64,000 nt of DNA, from assembly GCF_021018805.1 (NCBI RefSeq), contig NC_086283.1, forward strand, positions 60,785,803 through 60,849,802, written 5' to 3'. The number at the start of each line of letters is the position of its first letter. Position 1 is the stretch's first letter. The notes under the pieces are model-generated. The model did no database searches. It saw only the letters and a program-made list of their open reading frames with translations, and was not told where the DNA came from. Below, piece after piece: positions 12,432-24,232 of the stretch. The position numbers and the translations under genes were made by a program. This stretch comes from Prinia subflava. Taxonomy: Eukaryota; Chordata; Aves; Passeriformes; Cisticolidae.

Positions 12432-14446
12432 ACTTCTACAATCTTCCCCTCTTCACCAGAAATGTTTCTGCTACTTTGAGAAGTCTGCTGTGACCACAGA
12501 AGCCTTTTTCTAACAATGGCTACAGGACCTGTCAGCTTTATATCTTCTAGGAGCCTGAAACTGAAATTCCTGTAACAGAGGTTATACTTGCCTAGTTCCT
12601 ATCAGCTAACTTAGATTACTGAACAAGTCTTCCTTTGTCCTGTGAAACACTGATTTCTTCAGAAAACTGAAATTTTAATGCTTTGATTTTAACTAGGTAT
12701 TTAGTGTGTAAACTTAGAAAAGCATTTTCTAGTGCCAGAGATTTGTTGTGGTAGATGTTTCGTGAGATTCTGCAGACTCTGGGCCTTTTTCCAGGGAATG
12801 CTGCCCAAAGATGAATACCAAACAGAAATCATTGAATACAGGCGAATTTTAATGAACAGCATTCATGTGCTGAACATATGTAGAAAAAAGGTTACAAAGG
12901 TTCACCTGAGACTTGTTTGTGAAGGTTCACCTGAGATTTGAACATCCCAATCTAAATGAACATTGCTGTTCTTGATACACGACACTTTGTCAGGATTTCT
13001 AAGCTCAAATGGGGAACAGTAAGAGAAGTTTCCTTTTTGCATAAAATACCAGTTTTATTAATACCCACTGGTATTCTGTTAATACCCACTGGTAAAGATC
13101 AAAACTGGTTGATCTTTAAAGGAAAGTGAAGCTTTGAGGAGGAGAGTGAGATGAAAAAATTGCAAATAATCATGGTAGTCTTTTTAAGTGCTATGCCTAT
13201 AGAATGACTGGATAACACCGATGGTTGTGCATTTCTTATTGCAAGAGGGTCAGTACCTCACTAGAGCCAAAGAAACATTGATGCTTTGTGTGAGATAGCT
13301 TTTGTAGCCTGATAATAACTTGCTTCTCTGTGTTTCCCAGCATATTACTTACATGGTATCTGCTTTACTTGAACTCACCATGCAAAAGTTCTTTGTACTC
13401 TGGATGAGATCAAATAATAGGTGGTAAACTACATACAGAACAAATGATGAGGTTAGGATTAATTATTGAGACAAGAAGTCAAATAATACATATGTATAAT
13501 TATTTTCAGGGACTGAAGTAATGGCATGGATTATGGTTAAATTAGCTTCTTTTTACCCATTTATTTACATATAAAACAGAAATAGTTTGCTGAAAGTATT
13601 CATTAAGTCTGTTTTAGGCTCCCCTTGGAACAGTTTTGGGTACTGAATATAAAATGGCATCAGCACTTTCCATGCTCCCACTGTAAGTGCAGTAACAACA
13701 GCCATTATATGTGATGGTGTATATGATTCAACCTTGTAGTTTTTTTGAGTTATTTTCTAGCAGAATAGATGGCTCTATGTAATGACGCTTGCCTATATTT
13801 TCTCAAGTGACACTTTGCAGACACATTTAGTTATAACACTAAATCTATCTTTTATGAATTAATTAAGATGGTATTTGTGTTTCTAACTCCCTCAAGGAAG
13901 ATGTAAATGAAGTATATTATGCTAAAGTATTATTGTTGAGTTGGCTTGAAAAATTCAGTTTGAGATTCTGAATGTTGCTAGTGCTGTCTGTGTCAAGAAA
14001 TAGAGATATCTGTAATCCCTTTCCTATTAAATACACACTCTATGTTTAAAAGAACTGACTATAAATTTCTGTTACAGAAGCATAAAATATTAGATAGAAT
14101 GCACATCATATTCTCTGTAAATATATATGTGTTTGAATAAGTTTTATATTTAAGCACACAAAAAATCAGGAAATCTGAAAAATGTTGACTGTATAGCTGA
14201 AATTTTCACTTTCTATTATTTGCGGAGGCAAATTCTTCTACTGTGCCTTTGTTACCTATAAAAATATGTTCAAGCAGCATACACAGCACTTTAAACAGAA
14301 CATTTGAGGCAGCACAGAAGCTGAGATGCCAAATAATTTCAACTACATGTATTTACATGGCCTTTTTTAATATTCCTTTTTCTTTTTTAGCTGAGAATAT
14401 AGATTTTAAGTCCTTAATTTCTGTGCATCTTCCAGCCATGTAGTAC
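12432..14446. other. unassigned AT-rich unique DNA
   Basis: No gene or transposon was recognised. It contains the repeat and hairpin cluster at 13058-13118, listed separately. Confidence 0.5.
13058..13118. repeat. tandem 16-mer followed by a hairpin
   Basis: TTAATACCCACTGGTA occurs exactly twice (13058-13073 and 13079-13094), a 21-base period. Immediately after, TAAAGATCAA (13093-13102) pairs perfectly with TTGATCTTTA (13109-13118) around a 6-base loop, AACTGG. The loop word is also part of the nearby repeat vocabulary (ACTGG), so the structures may have arisen together by local template switching. Confidence 0.85.
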
Positions 14447-15330
14447 TGTAGTGGGTTTAGTGCTGGCTAAATGCCAGTGCACCCACTAGAATTATTTACT
14501 CATTTCCTGCTGTGAGATATAGATTAGGAGAAGGGCAAAACAGACTCAAAACTTAAAAGAGTATAAAGAAAACTTTATTAACAGAATTAAAAGAAAAATA
14601 ATAAAAAAATCAGAATAAACCTTCAGAAAATTTCTCCTCCCCTGCACCCTCTTTTCTTTCCTACTGACAATATAAAAAGACAAAACCTGGGATTTCCAGT
14701 CAGTTTACCACATCTAAAATAGTCTTTCTTCATTTCACTTAGGGAGAGGAGTGTCTCTTGCCATGCCATAGAGACTTCTCCACAAGAAACAGTTCTCTCA
14801 TGGCTTCAGTGTCACAGCAAATCGGACACCCAGGAAAGGAAAAATCTGTTCTCAGTGTGAAAGTCCCGCCCATCTTTTGCAGCCTTCCCACAGCTGCGTT
14901 AATAAGCCATGTCAATTTATTGGGGTGCTACTTTAAGGATAAGCTCTTCTAGCATAAAAAAAAAAGTTATTTTCATCCATCTCTGGGAACAGAGGTGTTC
15001 TTCTTCTATTCCTGGGGTGTTTTTCATCTCTCTCATATCTCTTTGTTCAAGCTTCTCATTGGATTACAGCTGCTGCAACATCTGCTTATTTCAACACTGG
15101 TGCTCCTACTCATGGCTGAGGTTAGAATGCTACATCCTCCAATGCATTCCATGAATTACAGGGAAAAATAAAGTCTGACATATACATATCTCAAATATAT
15201 CTTCCCCACAGCCTTACAAAAGAATTTTAGCCCAAAACTAAGGCATCTCCTCAATCCCTTCCCACCTAGAATTTTGCTCCTCTACTGACCTCAGTGTCTT
15301 ATGTTATTTTCTCCACGTGTCTTCACCCTT
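14447..15330 (-). mobile_element. endogenous retrovirus LTR-like segment, minus strand
   Basis: The left edge TGTAGTGGGTTTAGTGCTGG, followed by CTAAATGCCAGTGCACCCAC and later GGGCAAAACAGACTC, matches an LTR I remember as abundant in bird genomes. The edge reads ...CACTACA on the minus strand, a normal LTR 3' terminus. A minus-strand AATAAA (plus-strand TTTATT at 14574-14579) lies about 130 bases before that edge, as expected for the R-U5 part. The right boundary is unclear because the next LTR-like segment abuts it. No gag, pol or env sequence is present. Family assignment is from memory, and no target-site duplication was found. Confidence 0.65.
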
Positions 15331-15334
15331 TCCT

Positions 15335-16303
15335 TTTCCTTACTTGGGAGAGAATTCGTGTTTGTAGGTTCATTTGTTCTCAAGCTTTATCATTTGAAAC
15401 AGTTTTTATGGAGTTCTGCAGCGTTGAAAAGGTTGATCTCATCCAGCTCTGCAATCGAGGAATCGCTGTGTCTCTCACGTGGTCCCCGCTGGCACCGCGC
15501 GAGTCGCGCTGGCTGCCGGCACCGCCCCTGTGCCTTTCCCTCATGCGGGGCGCCAGAAAAAGAGAAACTGCTGCCACTGCTTTTGTCCTTCTGTCTGCAG
15601 CATAGCTGGCTAAAAGCAGGTAAGCAAACAAAGTCAAGTCCACTGGGAGCCATGCTGAGATAACCACAGCCGGGCGGTGCTTTCCCGGCTGCATCGATTT
15701 TGGCCGAGTAGTCCCAGCCATGTGGCCATTCTCGGCCTCAGGGCCGCCTGCAGTGCTGGCTACAGGGCCACTCCCAGCGCTGGCCCTGGAGTAAACAAAG
15801 GTCATTTTGTGAGCCATGCTGAGCTAGCCAAGGCTGTGCTGCGCTGCCTGGCTCCTCACGGCGTTGGGATAGTCCTGGTGGCATGGCCTGGCAGCAGCAG
15901 GAATCTCAGCTGTGTGGGGTGTATGGGGCTGGCCGGGCTGGCGCTGCAGCAGAGCAGAGGGGATGCGCTGGCCAGTTACCATTCCCAGGTTGGAAGCCAA
16001 GAGAGATTTTGCTGGGCTTTGTTCATTTTAAAATATGTTTTTCCACAGAGGTGGGTTCAGCTCTTTTAAGTGGTTTAACCAGGTGTCAGTCTTCAAAAAT
16101 AGCCAGCTAATTGCATCTTCAAAACTAACCAGCTGACTGGCTCTGCCAGGCCCTCACAGAGAACCACCCCCATGGCCTGGGGACTCTCCCCCAACTAAAA
16201 ACCAACTATCTGTCAAACTACGACACGTATTCCCTTAAAATAAAATGGGTAGTGCTCTATTAAAGAAGATGAGTCCGTGCCATTTTTGGTCCTGGGTCAT
16301 ACA
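15335..16303 (-). mobile_element. GC-rich endogenous retrovirus LTR-like segment, minus strand
   Basis: Reading on the minus strand, the segment begins TGTATGACCCAGGACCAAAA at 16303, a plausible LTR start. It contains a GC- and CpG-rich block (about 15480-15960) and ends near 15300-15400 after a CATAAAA TATA-like word. The plus strand shows an internal imperfect repeat: GAGCCATGCTGAGATAACCA near 15647 and GAGCCATGCTGAGCTAGCCA near 15810. The open frames of up to 145 codons here are products of GC-rich noncoding DNA. The left boundary and family are uncertain, and it could be a continuation of the neighbouring element. Confidence 0.5.
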
Positions 16304-16825
16304 AGATGTTTATCTGTTAGTAGATTAAGTACTGTAATGAAAAAAGCCCATTAGCTGTGATACTGTGACCAAACCAGTTGTTTATAGATTTGTAAAAATG
16401 CTATCTATGACTATCAAGGGATCAGTAGTACAGACCTCTGCACTTGCCGTCTCTTCTTCAATGGAAGTGCTCAAACACTTCATGTGTGAATGAGTGTACT
16501 GCAGGTTTTAGAGAGGGAGAAATTAAGATGGGAGTGACTGCAGAATTTTCTAAGTAACTTGTGATTATTCAGGATGCTATTGAGCATAGGAGCCTCAGAA
16601 GGTCTACAGCTTTACAATACTTCAGCCTTCTCAAAAATTCAAATACTGACAATGGTTGTATATCAAACGGCACTCTTATGAATCTCGTTAAGGAATGGCC
16701 ACCTGGATGTGGCAATAATTTATTAGCAAAAGCCAATTTTTTCTGTGTCTCAGCTCTGACTGAGACATGACCCAAAAAAAGGGCATGGAATTATCTGTTT
16801 GCCTGTAGTGCTAGATTGTCCCACT

Positions 16826-16888
16826 TTTTTTTTTTTTTAATTTTTTTTTTAATTTTTAATTTTTAATTTTTAATTTTTTATTTTTTAA
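16826..16888. repeat. poly-T and AATTTTT simple repeat
   Basis: Poly-T runs lead into four tandem copies of AATTTTT (16851-16878) and a degenerate T-rich end. It is a simple-sequence tract. Confidence 0.95.
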
Positions 16889-19800
16889 GATGCAGAAATG
16901 CAGTCATGTTTCTCTTTCAACTGTTATTTTAAAAGGCTGAATTTTTCTATGACAGGCAATATCTTATTCTGACCCAAATTCACTCTTTATGGAGCTGCTT
17001 TCCTGGAACAAGATGAACAAATGTCAATCCTTATTTTCTCTTTTCATGGGAATAGATGAGAGTGGATATATTTCCACCAATAAGATTTGGAGGGTGATGT
17101 GTAATGTTAACATGCAAATCAGGTTGAGATGATATTTCTGTCAGGGGAAATAAAAACTCTTCCATGAATTTCCCTCATCATTCCTTTCATTTTCTGCATA
17201 TAAGCTCCATGTAAAACTGTCAGGCTGGTAATTAAGCAAATTATAGGGACCTTCTCATATGAAAACTAATGCAGTTTCCAGACAGAATATAAAATGAAGA
17301 TGCCCACAAGGAAGACAGAAGTCTGAGCTCATTTTCCTTTATTGAGACTGATTTACAAGCATGCAGATTTTTCACTGTCTAAACTTGACAGCAGCAAGAG
17401 GATCTAAAGGTGTATGGATGGACCTGCAATGAATAGGTCTCTGAAAAATACTTGTCTTCCAGAAAGCAAGGTATTTAAATGCAATGTAATTTTTGAAAAT
17501 ATGCCTGCTTAGCTCTAGTAAAATTGTTCAAGTTGTCTGCATATTGCATGATTTTTATAAGATGTCATGAACTGGTGAAGGTTTATCCAAAATCAGCACC
17601 GACTTGTAAAGTTGGCAGCAATCTTTCCCAAGAGAGAGTTTGTGGGAAAAGCCAATTATAAAATAGATTTCATAATTTGCCGCAAACTCTCTGTGCAGAG
17701 CTCTGCAGAGGAACGGAATTTCTCACTTTTAAGGACACGAGACAAAAATAAAAAAATGTCATCAACCTTTGTCCTTTTAAAAGCAACAAGTAGCATTCAG
17801 TAAACAGAGAAGAAGCTGGAGAAGATGTGGTAAGCTATGTAAGAAGGAACCCATCTCAAAACAATCAGGGGAAAGGTTTTGGGGTGGCAGAGTCAATAAA
17901 GAATACAACATATGAAACAGACTAATTTTTACGCTCATAAATATATTGACATAATATTCTTATACTTCTGTAAGACATTTTTCTCTGTCCTGTACTATAC
18001 CCATATAAAAAGGTTAGCATTTCTCAAAATCAGTGTATGTTGAATGAACCTACCTTAGAAGAAACTCATTGTAAAATTGAGAAAGTTAATCTTGTTGGCA
18101 TGTCATCCAGTTGACTATTCCTGGTTGAGGTGTCCAGGGATTGGTTTACAACCTGTATTTAATATTTTTTCATCAGTGATGCAGAAGGGTGCATGTCATC
18201 TGCCTGCTTTGATTAGGCTATGAGGAAATCACCCTGGCTTTGGGAACTGACTCGCTCCATCTCCATTGGGCTGGGATGGAAAATCTCCCCAGATCCTGCA
18301 GCCTACTGTTTCTCGTTCCTCTTTAAAATTAGGAAATCATGTCCACCAAAATTTACAGCTCCCACTGAGGTCACATTTTAAGCCAGCAAGGGGCTTTACT
18401 GAGGTTCATGAAGGATGTTCGAGAGCAGGCCTTGCTGTCTGTGTAATACAGTTTAAGTTTGCTTTCTGAGCAGACATAAGGTTGATCCAGTGTCTGGGAC
18501 CAATCTCACCAGTAATACTGAGCAAGTGCCCAGAGGCACTAGTGGTCCTTATAGGGAAAAATGCTAGCCAAGGCTAATGTCCTGAGGAGGGGACATCCCT
18601 CAATCACACCATCTTGGTGAAAAGACAAATAATTTAGACATTTAATCTATTTTCCTCAATCGCATACTCTTCTTAACCACATAGGAAATTATCCCGAAGT
18701 CCTAGTTTTACTTCTGCAAGTAGGACTGATTATTTTCATGTATATTTTGCTGTACATGTCTGATAACTGTCCCTTTCCTTCACAACCTTGTCACTGTGGA
18801 GTCTGAAAGTACAATCATCTGCTTCCAAATACTGGTGCCTGTGATCAGTCTGGGAACATCTTTGGTGTTGGAAGATACATTGCCATTTATACGTATTATA
18901 TTGCACTGAAAGGTTTTGAGGGCTGTTATGGAAACTAGGTAACCATTTCCTCATAAAACTGCTTGGAGCGGTTGCTGGAGGTGTAGTGCATTCACCACAA
19001 TCTATTAATGAAATCAAACCACATAGAAATAACCTAGGAGGGAGAAGCCAATATACAGGAGAAATGTTTCATTTTCTTCTTAACCTTTATTTAAGCTTCC
19101 AGCAAAATATCTAGGGACCTCATGGAGTCTTAATTTCCTCATTGCTTGAAGGGTTAATCTCAGATGTGTCGGCAAAGTACACTGCTGTTCAAGTGAAAGC
19201 TCTGAGATGCTGGCAGTGATCAATGCATGAAGTGATGTTATCTAGAGAGTAACATGAGACAGAAATGTTTCTCTCATTTTTAACATGCCGTAAACCTATG
19301 CCTTTCACTAAACTGGAGTGATTTTATTTTGATAATTTGTATTTTGAACATTGGTTCAATTACCTCCACCATTAATGAATGTGTTTACATTTTTGACAGC
19401 TGAGTCAATAAAGCTAGGGTTCATAAAACACTGCAGCTGTGACATTACATAGCATTTTCATTCTTAAATCCTTGGGTTTGGTAGTACTTGGATATAATGA
19501 AGTAGAATTTAATATACACCTACAGCAGAGAGAAAGTTCATATTTTTATATCTATACAGCTACAAGGATATGATGCCCACCCCTACTCACCTTTAATTCT
19601 GTTATCTTAACAGCTAGATAGGAAAACCCTCTAGGAATAGCAATTTTATAAGCTTAGGGTAGTAAAGTGCTAGTTTTCATATCATAGCTTCATTATCCTT
19701 CCCTGGTATTTTCATCCATTTAGTTGCTGAAGAATTTTGCTGCTTTATCACAGTTTTTCTGAGCATTCCCAAGATTTCTAGGAGATCTGGATCAGCATTA

Positions 19801-20724
19801 ATATGTTTTTATTACCAGAAGATGTTACCCAGCACAGGACACGTAATATGTGAACAGAAGAGCCAGATGTGCTGACAACAGATCACAGGTCTCATTTCAC
19901 AAGGACTAAGGGCATAGAGAAGTTTCTGCTGATATCACTGAGAGAAGGCACTAAGAATGTGGTTATTACCATCTTGCCTGAGATCATAAGTGTAAATGAC
20001 AGGCCATAGTTTTGGAACCTTGTGATAAATGGCACAAAGTATTTTTGAGATTATAGTGATGCAAAATTCTCTTTTTTTAAGAGAAGAGGAACAGGAAACG
20101 GCACAGAAATTGCTTTCTTCTGATGTCCATTGCATTTCTTTGACTCCTTGGACTCACAGGGATGTCTGTGTAAGAGCAGTTTTTCTAACTAATTTTAACA
20201 TTAAAAGCAGAAATTATTTTCTGGATATATGGGAGATATTTACCATAGCATGCTTGCTTGGGAGAAGCAAGACCCTTTTTGAAAATACCCAAGCCAGATC
20301 TTGCTCTGTCTTACTACCTTCCTGAATTGACTTTCAGTTCAGAGGTGAAGCTTCCTGTCCATATTCCTTCAACCTGGACATTATATCAACATCCACAGCA
20401 CGGTGGCACTGTGTGGGCTGAAGAATAGGTGAGGAAAAGGTGAGGGTGCCAGGCAGCAACAAGGCTGAGGTATAAGGCACACAAAATAATTCTTGTTGCT
20501 CCTGGATAATGTGCCTGTATACATAGTGTTAATTGGAGACTCATGCCTGCATCTTTGCCAGCTGATGGACTGACCTCCCTTCTCTCCCTATTTATCTTCC
20601 AAACCTCTGACCTAACAGGGAGCTTCCTCTGACTGTGGATGCTGCCATCCTCTGAGCTCCTTCAGCCCCCTCATGCCCCCTCTATTCTGTCAGTCACGGT
20701 CTGCATCCTCTGGTGTGAACAATT

Positions 20725-20895
20725 TTGGAAAATAATCAGTCAGGCCTTGTTAGTGAAAATGAAGATGAGGACTCTCAGGATAACTCCTCTATCGATGCAT
20801 TGCTTGCTGGTGAATTCTCAGACTCCTGGCCATGCTCAAGTTTTCACCCAACAGCTAAATCAAGCAAATTCAGCATCCAAAGCTGCATCCAAGTA
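20725..20895 (+). other. short acidic open stretch, coding status unknown
   Basis: One frame encodes an acidic, serine-rich peptide with the words SENEDEDSQDNSS and LLAGEFSDSW. The frame opens after a TGA at 20716, has no upstream ATG of its own and has no clear splice acceptor or Kozak context. The composition is unlike the hydrophobic, cysteine-rich peptides of random frames in this window. It may be a decayed exon, a pseudogene piece or chance. I do not recognise a family. Confidence 0.15.
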
Positions 20896-22784
20896 GTTTG
20901 TCTCATAGGAAGAAACACTGGGTGTCAGGTGGGGAGAAAAATTTTTTTCTCTCTGATGGGCTTAGGAGGAAAAAGAGAAGGGTTTGTACCTGAGAAATCT
21001 CTTGTTGTTTTAGATAATGAAAACATTTCTTCCCATAAAGGTTTACCTCCTTGGCTTTCATATGTGCCTGGGATGGGGAACCCTCCCACGCTTGGCAGTG
21101 ACTAATTGTTGAACTGTGCTCAGAAAAAGCTCTGTCACATGGCAATCAAATGGGAACAAGAAATTATTACAAATGACACTGTAGGCTAGATTCAGTGGCA
21201 ACAAGCAGTCTTTAGAAATCCAAAACAAGAAAAAGAATCACTTGGTAAATACATGTGACATAATTAATTATAGAATCATTGTGTCTGTTTTTTCTTGCCT
21301 GTGCTGGTCTTCTAGATCTAAATATTTTGCTTCATTTTAAATATTTTATTTACTTGTATGGCTTGACACAATTTTCTTCTTCTGATTTGCTTTCTTATCG
21401 TATCCTTGAAGAGAACTGCCTTCACTTTCCCTTGTCTTGTCCTCTTTTCCCTCCTGGCTGCTTTTGCATAGTTTTAAAGGCATACTTTCTCTTTTTACTT
21501 AGAATGGTACTTGAATATATTCAGACTGGGCTTGATTCTATGAAGAATTTCTTTTGCCTCCGTGATTTCAGAGAGCCTGAATTTATAGCAGAATATGATA
21601 TATATATAGAAGATGGGAAACTGTAGGGAGAAATCTCTGAACTGTCATGCAAATGCAATTTCATTTTTAAAGCACATTTGGAGACCTGTTGCTCATTGTT
21701 TTAGTGCATTAGCTTTGCATTTGCTGATCTGGCCTTGGAAGCAGAGGCATGGTGAAAGGTGGCATAGTTTTGGTGTCACAGCAGTTCTGCTCTGGAGTCT
21801 GCAGATCTACAAGCCAGGCCTAGAGGTGACTCCAGAACTACAGGCTCAAATGGGAAGGGTGATACTGCTTCTAGTTCATGTTGTCTGCTGCCTGAACTGA
21901 GAAAGCAACCCTGTAGTGGGTGTAAGCCAGAGCAGCCTTACTCAACAACATCTGCTGTGTGACCAGTAAGAGTGATGGGAGTGCAGGTCCAAGAGTATTA
22001 CCTTAATGCACTTTGAGCATATTCTCAGCTACAAACAGGTGCCTCTGTGCCTCTGTGAATGTCAAAGTTTCATCATGCATTAATTCCTCTTAATGGATCC
22101 AGGGAGGGTGGAAAATCTCTGAACCTCAAAAGTAAGGAGAGCCTAACTTTGGAAAGGATGTGCAGCCCTTCCCTGGATGGAGACAGCCTTGGAAAAGCAA
22201 AAGAATTAAAAATAAGGGAGTTCTGGCTCTTCTTGTGTTCTCTGTGTCTTCATACTTGTACCAAGACCAGGCTGTTGAACCTTTGGAACAACACAAGGAT
22301 AAGAACCACAGAGTTTTTGGTTGTGCCTATGAGAAGAGTGATCAGTCACCATCTGGACTGCGCAAGAGACCTGTGAAATGCTCTCTGAGCTGTCATAGGA
22401 ATAAGACTGTAAAGATTTTTCTTTCATTATTATTATGTTTGTTTATCTTAATTCAAGTACCGATTCAAGCACCTTTTAACAATTTGCTCAACAATACTTG
22501 TTTACATAATTTTCTATTACAAAATTTTTAGTGTTGCAGATACAAATGTGAAAAGGAGTAGGATGGCAAAGGTTGTAGACAGACTTTGAAAATTCTAAAT
22601 TTTGAGAGAAGTCACCTGCCTGTGAATTTGGTGTCTCATTGACTTGAAAACTTTGAGGCTTTATGGAGCTAAACTTCAAGGGCAGGAGTTATGTGTCATT
22701 GAAAAGTTTATTTGGAATTTTCCATTTGGGGACAATAGTTTTCAATTGGGGACAACATGAAAGCTGCAACTGTTTAGCCTATGG

Positions 22785-23138
22785 AAGAGAAGTCTCAAGG
22801 AGGGATCTTTTAAATGGATGGAAGTACCTGAAAGGAGGGTGCAAAAAAGATGGAACCAGGCTCATCCAGCTCATCCAGCTAACCCAGTGACTGGTTAGAG
22901 GCAGTGGGCACAAACCGAAACACAGGAGGTTCCCTCTGAACATTTTTCCACTGTGGGGTGACTGAGCACTGCCAGAGGTTGCCCCAAGGGTTTGTGAAGT
23001 CTCCATCCTTGGAGACTTTTATAATATGCAGTTTTTGAAGCTTTTTTGACACTGTCCTTGGCAACAGGCTGTAGGTTATTCTTCTTAACAGGAGGCTGGA
23101 CCAAATGGCATCCAGCAGTTTCTTTCAACTTCAACCAA
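22785..23138 (+). mobile_element. CR1 LINE 3' fragment
   Basis: The landmarks follow the CR1 3' region in order: AGTACCTGAAAGGAGGGTGC, AGATGGAACCAGGCTC, CAGTGGGCACAAACCGAAAC, ACAGGAGGTTCCCTCTGAAC, then GGAGGCTGGACCAAATGGC and TTCAACTTCAACC at the end. This arrangement differs from the other plus-strand copy downstream, so the two belong to different CR1 subfamilies. A short CTCATCCAG duplication lies near 22861. No intact frame remains. Confidence 0.85.
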
Positions 23139-23679
23139 CTTAGTTATCAGGTGATTCTCTGGTGATGTGATTCTCATATTACACTCAGATGTCATTTATA
23201 TTCAAATTTTATTAATATTGATATTTAGCTTGTTGTTTTGATACTACTTTTGCTAGTTATTAATAAATCTGTATCTCATTCTATTACATGTTCAAGTTTG
23301 AAATCATTCATATTTCAATGATTTTCCATTGGTTTAAAAAGGATTTTGGCTCTTTGTCTCTAGTAGTTCCTGATCCTGAAGTTTCTGCAACAATACAATA
23401 ATAGAAGACTAAAAGTCAGCAGCACTCACATTTTTCCCAGCGGGTTTAGTTTGTAAACCATGAAAACATCCTCTTTTGCTCATAGGTGAAGGACAAATTT
23501 ACCTTAAAGTTATAAAAGTAAGTCTCTCTTCTATCAGATTTATTACATGGAAAGTAATTTTATTTTGCTATATAAATTGGAGGCTGTTATAGTAGTAAAT
23601 GTAATTTGCCCTTTCATTTTCTTGGATGTTACATTTTGGTGGCAATGGGACAGTAGACTTCAATGAAGACTTTAGTGAA

Positions 23680-24232
23680 GATATGATTGTCCCGCTCTGC
23701 TCTGCACTGGTGCAGCCTCACCTTGAGTCCTGGGGGCAGTTCTGGGTAGCACAGTATAGAAAAGATATTAAGCAATTACAGAGTGTCCGAAGCAGGGCTA
23801 AGGAGATGGTGAAGAGCCTTGAGGGCAAACCTTATGAGCAGCAGCTGAGGTCACTTGGTCTGTTCAGCCTGCAGGAGACTGAGGGGAGACCTCACTGCAG
23901 TTACCACTACCTTGTGAGGGGAAAAAGAGCAGTAGGCACTGATCTCTTTTCTCTGGTGACAGTGACAGGACCCCAGGGAGTGGCCTGAAGCTGTGTCAGG
24001 GGAGGTTTAGGTTGGATACCAGGAAAAAGTTCTTCTCCCAGAGGGTGGTTTGAGCACTGGAACAGGCTCCCCAGGGAAGTGGTCACAACACCAGCCTGAT
24101 AGAGCTCAAGAAGTGTTTGGACAATAGTACTGGGCACATGGTGGGATTCTTGAGGATGGTGCTGTGCAAGGCAAGGAGCTGGTCTGGATGATCCTTGTGG
24201 ATCCCTTCCAACTCACCATTTTCTATGGTTCC
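23680..24232 (+). mobile_element. CR1 LINE fragment with end of ORF2 and 3' UTR
   Basis: The first 200 bases encode the C-terminal part of CR1 reverse transcriptase. Visible words are CSALVQPHLESWGQFW, KDIKQLQSV and LRSLGLFSLQE, which match the conserved end of CR1 ORF2. The frame is open from 23626 to 23988 but begins in unrelated flanking DNA, so the 120-codon frame is a chimera of flank and transposon and not a gene. The 3' part carries AACAGGCTCCCCAGGGAAGT and the terminal GATGATCCTTGTGGATCCC, CTTCCAACTC. This is the longest CR1 copy in the window. Confidence 0.93.

Larger units (their letters stand above)
16304..22784. other. unassigned unique DNA with no supported gene
   Basis: The stretch is AT-rich and has no recognisable transposon. 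It holds a low-complexity AATTTTT tract (16826-16888) and an acidic open stretch (20725-20895). A non-repetitive region near 19080-19450 looks like possible conserved noncoding DNA, but nothing in the sequence alone proves it. Confidence 0.5.

Noticed and set aside
15380..15817. 145-codon minus-strand frame and overlapping plus-strand frames
   Set aside because: These lie inside a GC-rich LTR-like segment and overlap each other in several frames. There is no retroviral or cellular domain.
23626..23988. 120-codon plus-strand frame as a possible gene
   Set aside because: Most of it is the C-terminal end of CR1 reverse transcriptase joined to unrelated flanking codons. It lacks the catalytic region.
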